A stretch of 9,703 nt of DNA from SAR86 cluster bacterium (GTDB taxonomy: Bacteria; Pseudomonadota; Gammaproteobacteria; Pseudomonadales; Azotimanducaceae), in contig JABMOJ010000280.1 of NCBI GenBank assembly GCA_013204195.1, forward strand, positions 1 to 9,703. Reading direction: 5' to 3'. The notes below the pieces were generated by a model. It was not told where the DNA came from and made no database searches. It saw only the letters and a list, made by a program, of their open reading frames with translations. A program made the translations under genes and the position numbers. Of this stretch, positions 6,650 to 9,703 are shown piece after piece (positions within the stretch are counted from its first letter, which is position 1; every line of letters begins with the position of its first letter).

Positions 6650-7099
6650 GTGCTCTCTTTGGAAGATATTCAACAGCGTCTCGCTGCCTATCTGTCACAA
6701 CAATGGCAAACCCCGGTCGAGGTTCAATCGATCAGTCAGATTTTTGGCGGCGCATCTCGTGACACCTACCGCCTGCGTGTCACCTCTTTACTGGGCGATC
6801 GTGGGCTGATTGTCCGTTGTGATCCGCCGAGCAGCCTGATCGACACAGAGCGGGCGCTCGAGTATGGCGCTTATCGCGCGATTTATCCCACGGATATTCC
6901 GGTACCCGAGGCGCTATATCTGGAAAATGACCCAGTCTGGCTTGAGCAACCCTTCAGTATCATGGCTGAAATTGAAGCTGGCATCAGTGCTGTCGCGGAC
7001 CTGACCGCCGCTCAACGGGCCAGCATCGGCCAGCAAAAATGGCGCATTCTCGGTCGCCTTGCAGCGCTGGATCCCGTTGAACTGGGTTTCCATAGCTAA
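6650..7099 (+). CDS. Kinase 5' fragment: N-lobe of the frameshifted APH-family protein
   Basis: This is the 149-residue upstream part of the broken kinase. It holds the nucleotide-binding N-lobe: the glycine-rich loop FGGASRDTY at 32-40, strand GLIVRCDPP with Arg56 where most kinases have Lys (Arg is usual in this subfamily), the helix with Glu67 and Glu71, and the hinge strand FSIMAEIEAG at about 102-111. It ends after LGRLAALDPVELGFHS, where the protein should run on into the linker to the C-lobe. Starting at ATG 6623 instead would add nine residues without a ribosome site. Confidence 0.75.
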   Translation: MLSLEDIQQRLAAYLSQQWQTPVEVQSISQIFGGASRDTYRLRVTSLLGDRGLIVRCDPPSSLIDTERALEYGAYRAIYPTDIPVPEALYLENDPVWLEQPFSIMAEIEAGISAVADLTAAQRASIGQQKWRILGRLAALDPVELGFHS

Positions 7100-7104
7100 C
7101 GACA

Positions 7105-7680
7105 GTGCCGTTGCCCGAGAACTGTGCCAGTGAACAACTGGCCTACTGGGCAAAGGTGATAACCGAAGATGCCATGCACCCGCAACCGATAGCGGCTGCG
7201 GCTATTCGTTGGCTGCGACGTAATTTACCGCCTCCACCGCAAAAGCTGGCGGTGGTTCACGGTGATTACCGCAGTGGTAACTTCCTGTTTGAGCCTGATG
7301 GCGCCATTACTGCTATTCTGGACTGGGAGATGTGCCACCTCGGTGACCCGCTGGAGGATCTTGCCTGGAGTCTGGATCCCCTGTGGTGTTGGGAGTCGCC
7401 AGCGTTAGCGGGGCGGTTGTTGCCGCCCTCTGAGGCTATCGCGATCTGGGAAAAAAGTAGTGGTCTGCGCGTCGATCCACAGCATTTGACCTGGTGGCGG
7501 GTATTCGCATCGTTGAAGGGGCTGGCCATCTGGATTTCTTCAACCGAAAATTTTCAGAATGGCGAGAGTCAGGCGGCTATCCTGGCAATGGCTGGCTGGA
7601 TGATGACCGATCGACAGAACCGTATCCTCCTCGATTACCTGTCAGTGCATTCCAAACATGAATTCGGCGGTGACCTATGA
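7105..7680 (+). CDS. Kinase 3' fragment: catalytic C-lobe of the frameshifted APH-family protein
   Basis: This is the 191-residue downstream part, counted from a GTG at 7105 that has no Shine-Dalgarno site. Independent translation is therefore doubtful. It carries the catalytic loop VVHGDYRSGNFLF (His52, Asp54, Asn59) and the metal-binding segment ILDWEMCHLGDPLEDLAW (Asp73), both intact and typical of the family. The helical tail includes LTWWRVFASLKGLAIW. Its stop TGA (7678-7680) overlaps the ATG of the next gene as ATGA. The catalytic residues look under selection, which argues that the frameshift is recent or an artefact. Confidence 0.8.
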   Translation: MPLPENCASEQLAYWAKVITEDAMHPQPIAAAAIRWLRRNLPPPPQKLAVVHGDYRSGNFLFEPDGAITAILDWEMCHLGDPLEDLAWSLDPLWCWESPALAGRLLPPSEAIAIWEKSSGLRVDPQHLTWWRVFASLKGLAIWISSTENFQNGESQAAILAMAGWMMTDRQNRILLDYLSVHSKHEFGGDL

Positions 7681-8132
7681 TTCCTCATGCAGATCAAGCA
7701 TTGAACCTGCTTGCGCGACGCTTAACCACGGCCCTGGTACCCGATCTGAAATCAGACTACGCCCAAGCTGATGGTATGCTGACGGGTCAGTTAATGACGG
7801 TGTTGGCTGCCGAACTGGGCTACGGCATCGAACGGCGCATGCAAGATATCCGCGCCATGCAAGAGTTGTTTGTCGCGGCTGCATTGCAGCTAAGTGATGA
7901 GCCGCTGACTCAAGATCTAGTGCGGCTGTCTGGGCTCGAGCCTACATCGCTGACTCTCAACGAGGTTGATGCGGCTCACGATGAACTAACGCGAGGTTTG
8001 TTGGCACTGCATGAGCGAGTTGATTTGCCAGAATCCGACTCTGAGCCCGGTAGAGACGAGCGGCAAGCGATCAACGGTATGATCTGGGCTTACCTTGAGA
8101 GTCATGCCGCCCGACATCAAATGCCAGATTAA
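7677..8132 (+). CDS. Small helical protein coupled to the kinase (LvaB-like partner by position)
   Basis: This soluble protein of 151 residues has no signal peptide or membrane segment. It appears almost all helical, with amphipathic stretches such as QALNLLARRLTTALVPDL, LTGQLMTVLAAELGYGIERR and IRAMQELFVAAALQL. I do not recognise it with certainty. Small helical proteins in this position, often annotated DUF6285, follow APH-family kinases in many proteobacteria, and LvaB in the levulinate pathway is a small partner needed by the kinase LvaA. The layout N-terminal helix, 'L-x-P-D-L', then a helix ending in 'ELGYGIERR' is compatible with that group, but this is inference from context. The ATG overlaps the kinase stop (ATGA), which implies translational coupling and a shared function. 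It ends 13 bases from the convergent cmoB stop. Confidence 0.85.
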   Translation: MIPHADQALNLLARRLTTALVPDLKSDYAQADGMLTGQLMTVLAAELGYGIERRMQDIRAMQELFVAAALQLSDEPLTQDLVRLSGLEPTSLTLNEVDAAHDELTRGLLALHERVDLPESDSEPGRDERQAINGMIWAYLESHAARHQMPD

Positions 8133-8145
8133 TTGACAGTGCTGC

Positions 8146-9165
8146 TCAACTGGGTTTTTCGGCGATAGTGATCGCTCGTCGGGGTGCCGGATACCCCTCG
8201 AATGTCTTGTTGGGGTCGGCGGGGTCGAGAAAGTCTTCAAGGGAGTGAAATGTCATCCAATCCGTTCGCCGCTGTTCCAAAATGCTGGTTTGATCAACAT
8301 CGACAGTTCGAATGTTGACAAACCCAGCCCGTCGCAACCAAGTTTCAAGCATCGGTACGGCCGGTAAAAACCACACATTCGACATCTTCGCATAGCGGTC
8401 TGCGGGCACCAATACGGTGTGTTCGTCTCCGGGCACGACCAGTGTTTCCAAGACCAGTTCGCCACCGGGTCGTAAAAACCCACCCAGTTCGGTCAGGTGG
8501 TCAATAGGTGAGCGACGATGGTACAGCACGCCCAAAGAGAATACCGTGTCGAATAAATTGAACGCGGGTAGATGTTCGCTCCGCAAGGGCAGTAGATGGA
8601 TTGGCAGTGTCGGCACATATTGTTTGGCAATATGAAACTGATAGAGGAATAGTCGAGTCGGATCGATACCGAGCGCCAGTGCAGCGCCTTCGTCTGCCAT
8701 TCTGAATAGATGGTAGCCATTGCCGCAACCGATATCGAGCACCGTGCGGTCCTTGAGTGGCGTGATATGGGGCCGCAACCTTTGCCATTTCCAGTCAGAG
8801 TGCCACTCGGTATCGATATCGACGCCGAACAGCTGCCATGGCCCTTTTCGCCAAGGTGAAAATTGTTGGAGTTGCGCTGGTAGCATTGCCACTGAGTCGT
8901 CTTCAGGCAAGCCTGCCTGAGACAAGTCGGCAGCGATACCAATGCGGACGCCATCGGGGCCCAATGAATAGCTGCTGGGTTCTACCGCTGGCAGCTTAGC
9001 AAAGGCGTCGTCCCACTCGGCCTGTCTGCCATGTTTTCGATCAGCGTATTCTCGCTGTAATGCTTGTGCGAGCGCCTGGTGGTGCTTTCCCAGATTACCG
9101 ACTTGGGTCGTATGCCGGGCAGTTGCCGAGAAAAACCGCTCGGTCAGCGTATCAATATCAGTCAT
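8146..9165 (-). CDS. cmoB: tRNA U34 carboxymethyltransferase CmoB
   Basis: CmoB transfers the carboxymethyl group of carboxy-S-adenosylmethionine (made by CmoA) to 5-hydroxyuridine at tRNA position 34. This gives the cmo5U wobble base, which widens codon reading. The 339-residue protein has an N-terminal helical region and a Rossmann methyltransferase domain with VLDIGCGNGYH at 142-152. Numbering runs 16 ahead of E. coli CmoB. By that offset the cofactor residues are present: Lys107 (in PWRKGPW), Trp121, Lys126, Gly146, Asp168-Pro-Thr170, Tyr215 (in GVLYHRRSP) and Arg330. The Lys at E. coli 91, which sets the preference for the carboxylated cofactor, is kept. The site equivalent to E. coli Met196 is Leu211. 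The ATG at 9165 follows the upstream stop by 6 bases with no clear ribosome site, so it is probably translated by coupling. cmoA is not in this window. Confidence 0.97.
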   Translation of the reverse strand: MTDIDTLTERFFSATARHTTQVGNLGKHHQALAQALQREYADRKHGRQAEWDDAFAKLPAVEPSSYSLGPDGVRIGIAADLSQAGLPEDDSVAMLPAQLQQFSPWRKGPWQLFGVDIDTEWHSDWKWQRLRPHITPLKDRTVLDIGCGNGYHLFRMADEGAALALGIDPTRLFLYQFHIAKQYVPTLPIHLLPLRSEHLPAFNLFDTVFSLGVLYHRRSPIDHLTELGGFLRPGGELVLETLVVPGDEHTVLVPADRYAKMSNVWFLPAVPMLETWLRRAGFVNIRTVDVDQTSILEQRRTDWMTFHSLEDFLDPADPNKTFEGYPAPRRAITIAEKPS

Positions 9166-9171
9166 AACAAA

Positions 9172-9703
9172 TCAGGCTTCTGGCTCAGTGGGCACTATAT
9201 CAACAATTTCAATGTGCTCGATCAACATATCAAAAGCCGCAAAGGACTGGCTGATCAAGTGCAGCAGGAAGTATTCTGCGATGAAAAAAATATTCCGTTG
9301 GACCCACAGCGAGACAATAATCAACGCCAGTGGAATCGCATATTCCGTTGGTAAGATCGCTGCCAGCACGGCGCCTGCGATCATGGCGAGAGTCCCTTGT
9401 AGAAAGCTACCCTGGTCACCGGTCAAGCCAGCGATAATCGTCCAGAAAATACCCAGTAATGGCACCATAACAGTTGCTGCCCAGCCAGAGTCCATAATGA
9501 AATAAATGGCGGCGATTAAAAATAATAATGGCGCTGTAATGACGCCGATCCATATGATCAATTTCGAGACGAGTGCCGATTGCCCGGTCGCCTGTTTGAT
9601 CGCGTGATTTGATGTTCGCAGAAAAAAATTACGAGCGACCTGGCGAGGCACCACAAGGTGTGCCTGTCTGGCCTGAAGGCGGGGTAACAGGTCGATATAT
9701 TCT
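9172..9703 (-). CDS. Multi-pass membrane protein, C-terminal part (5' end off the window)
   Basis: The frame is open from the right edge to TGA at 9172-9174, giving 176 residues. A GTG at 9654 could be a start, but the frame continues upstream with soluble-looking, basic helical sequence (DLLPRLQARQAHLVVPRQ) to the edge, so a longer protein is more likely. Four hydrophobic segments lie at about 48-70, 75-94, 101-117 and 122-150. They are followed by a short acidic tail (EHIEIVDIVPTEPEA). I do not recognise the family and assign no function. It is 6 bases upstream of cmoB on the same strand, so the two are co-transcribed, but nothing in the visible part links it to tRNA modification. Confidence 0.8.
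   Translation of the reverse strand, partial: EYIDLLPRLQARQAHLVVPRQVARNFFLRTSNHAIKQATGQSALVSKLIIWIGVITAPLLFLIAAIYFIMDSGWAATVMVPLLGIFWTIIAGLTGDQGSFLQGTLAMIAGAVLAAILPTEYAIPLALIIVSLWVQRNIFFIAEYFLLHLISQSFAAFDMLIEHIEIVDIVPTEPEA

Larger units (their letters stand above)
6650..7680 (+). pseudogene. APH-family phosphotransferase (ACAD10/11- or LvaA-like kinase), single-base frameshift near 7096
   Basis: Two adjoining frames together spell one 343-residue kinase of the aminoglycoside phosphotransferase family, of the kind found beside acyl-CoA dehydrogenases. The 5' frame ends at TAA 7097-7099. The 3' frame is closed upstream by TAG 7093-7095, so the lost base must fall within about 7093-7099. Reading ...GFHS then LTTVPLPEN... 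keeps the family's spacing, and one extra base there would restore the gene. The glycine loop is in the 5' part and all catalytic residues in the 3' part, so neither half should work alone. I see no canonical slippery heptamer. The start is GTG 6650, with GGAG at 6639-6642 7 bases upstream; ATG 6623 has no such site. The family phosphorylates a hydroxyl, and relatives act on 4-hydroxyacyl-CoA; the substrate here is unknown. A sequencing error is as likely as real decay, because the downstream half is well kept. Confidence 0.82.

Noticed and set aside
7085..7099. Programmed frameshifting in the kinase gene
   Set aside because: The bases before the shift (GGTTTCCATAGC) do not form an X-XXY-YYZ slippery heptamer in the reading frame, and I found no clear stimulatory hairpin just after it.
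8137..8157. Terminator for the small-protein gene: CAGT/ACTG followed by GGTTTTT
   Set aside because: The stem is only 4 bp with an 8-base loop and lies over the stop end of cmoB; the T run is explained by Lys codons of cmoB on the other strand.

Overview
The window looks like chromosomal DNA of a gammaproteobacterium. The best evidence is a full-length cmoB gene, which belongs to a tRNA-modification pathway typical of that class. Other support comes from the densely packed genes, a GGDEF membrane protein and beta-oxidation-type genes. I see no rRNA or tRNA gene, transposase, CRISPR array or phage gene. No gene-free stretch exceeds 300 bases; the longest is about 260 bases at 532-794.

Layout from left to right. 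(1) 1-531, minus strand: the N-terminal part of an unnamed protein with a small alpha/beta domain and tandem proline-rich repeats; its C-terminus lies off the left edge. (2) 795-2187, plus strand: a predicted lipoprotein, then a monoacylglycerol-lipase-like alpha/beta hydrolase whose real start is probably a TTG. (3) 2234-4532, minus strand: a membrane-anchored alpha/beta hydrolase, then a multi-pass diguanylate cyclase that overlaps its 3' end by a few bases. This pair is probably an operon. (4) 4533-4736: a divergent promoter region with two perfect inverted repeats, one of 11-bp arms and one of 15-bp arms. (5) 4737-8132, plus strand: a long-form acyl-CoA dehydrogenase, then an APH-family kinase broken by a single-base frameshift near 7096, then a small helical protein whose start overlaps the kinase stop as ATGA. 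(6) 8146-9703, minus strand: cmoB, preceded by the C-terminal part of a multi-pass membrane protein that continues past the right edge.

Region 5 holds the most suggestive biology. An acyl-CoA dehydrogenase, an APH-family kinase and a coupled small protein together recall two systems that phosphorylate 4-hydroxyacyl-CoA esters: the bacterial levulinate (Lva) pathway and the mammalian ACAD10/ACAD11 enzymes. Here the dehydrogenase is of a different, longer type and the kinase gene is frameshifted. The parallel is therefore a hypothesis about substrate class, not an assignment.

Several starts were moved from the longest possible ORF because a Shine-Dalgarno match, a family boundary or a gene overlap pointed elsewhere. 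These are the first hydrolase, the cyclase, the second hydrolase, the dehydrogenase and the kinase. All coordinates were worked out by reading the sequence; no database search was possible.
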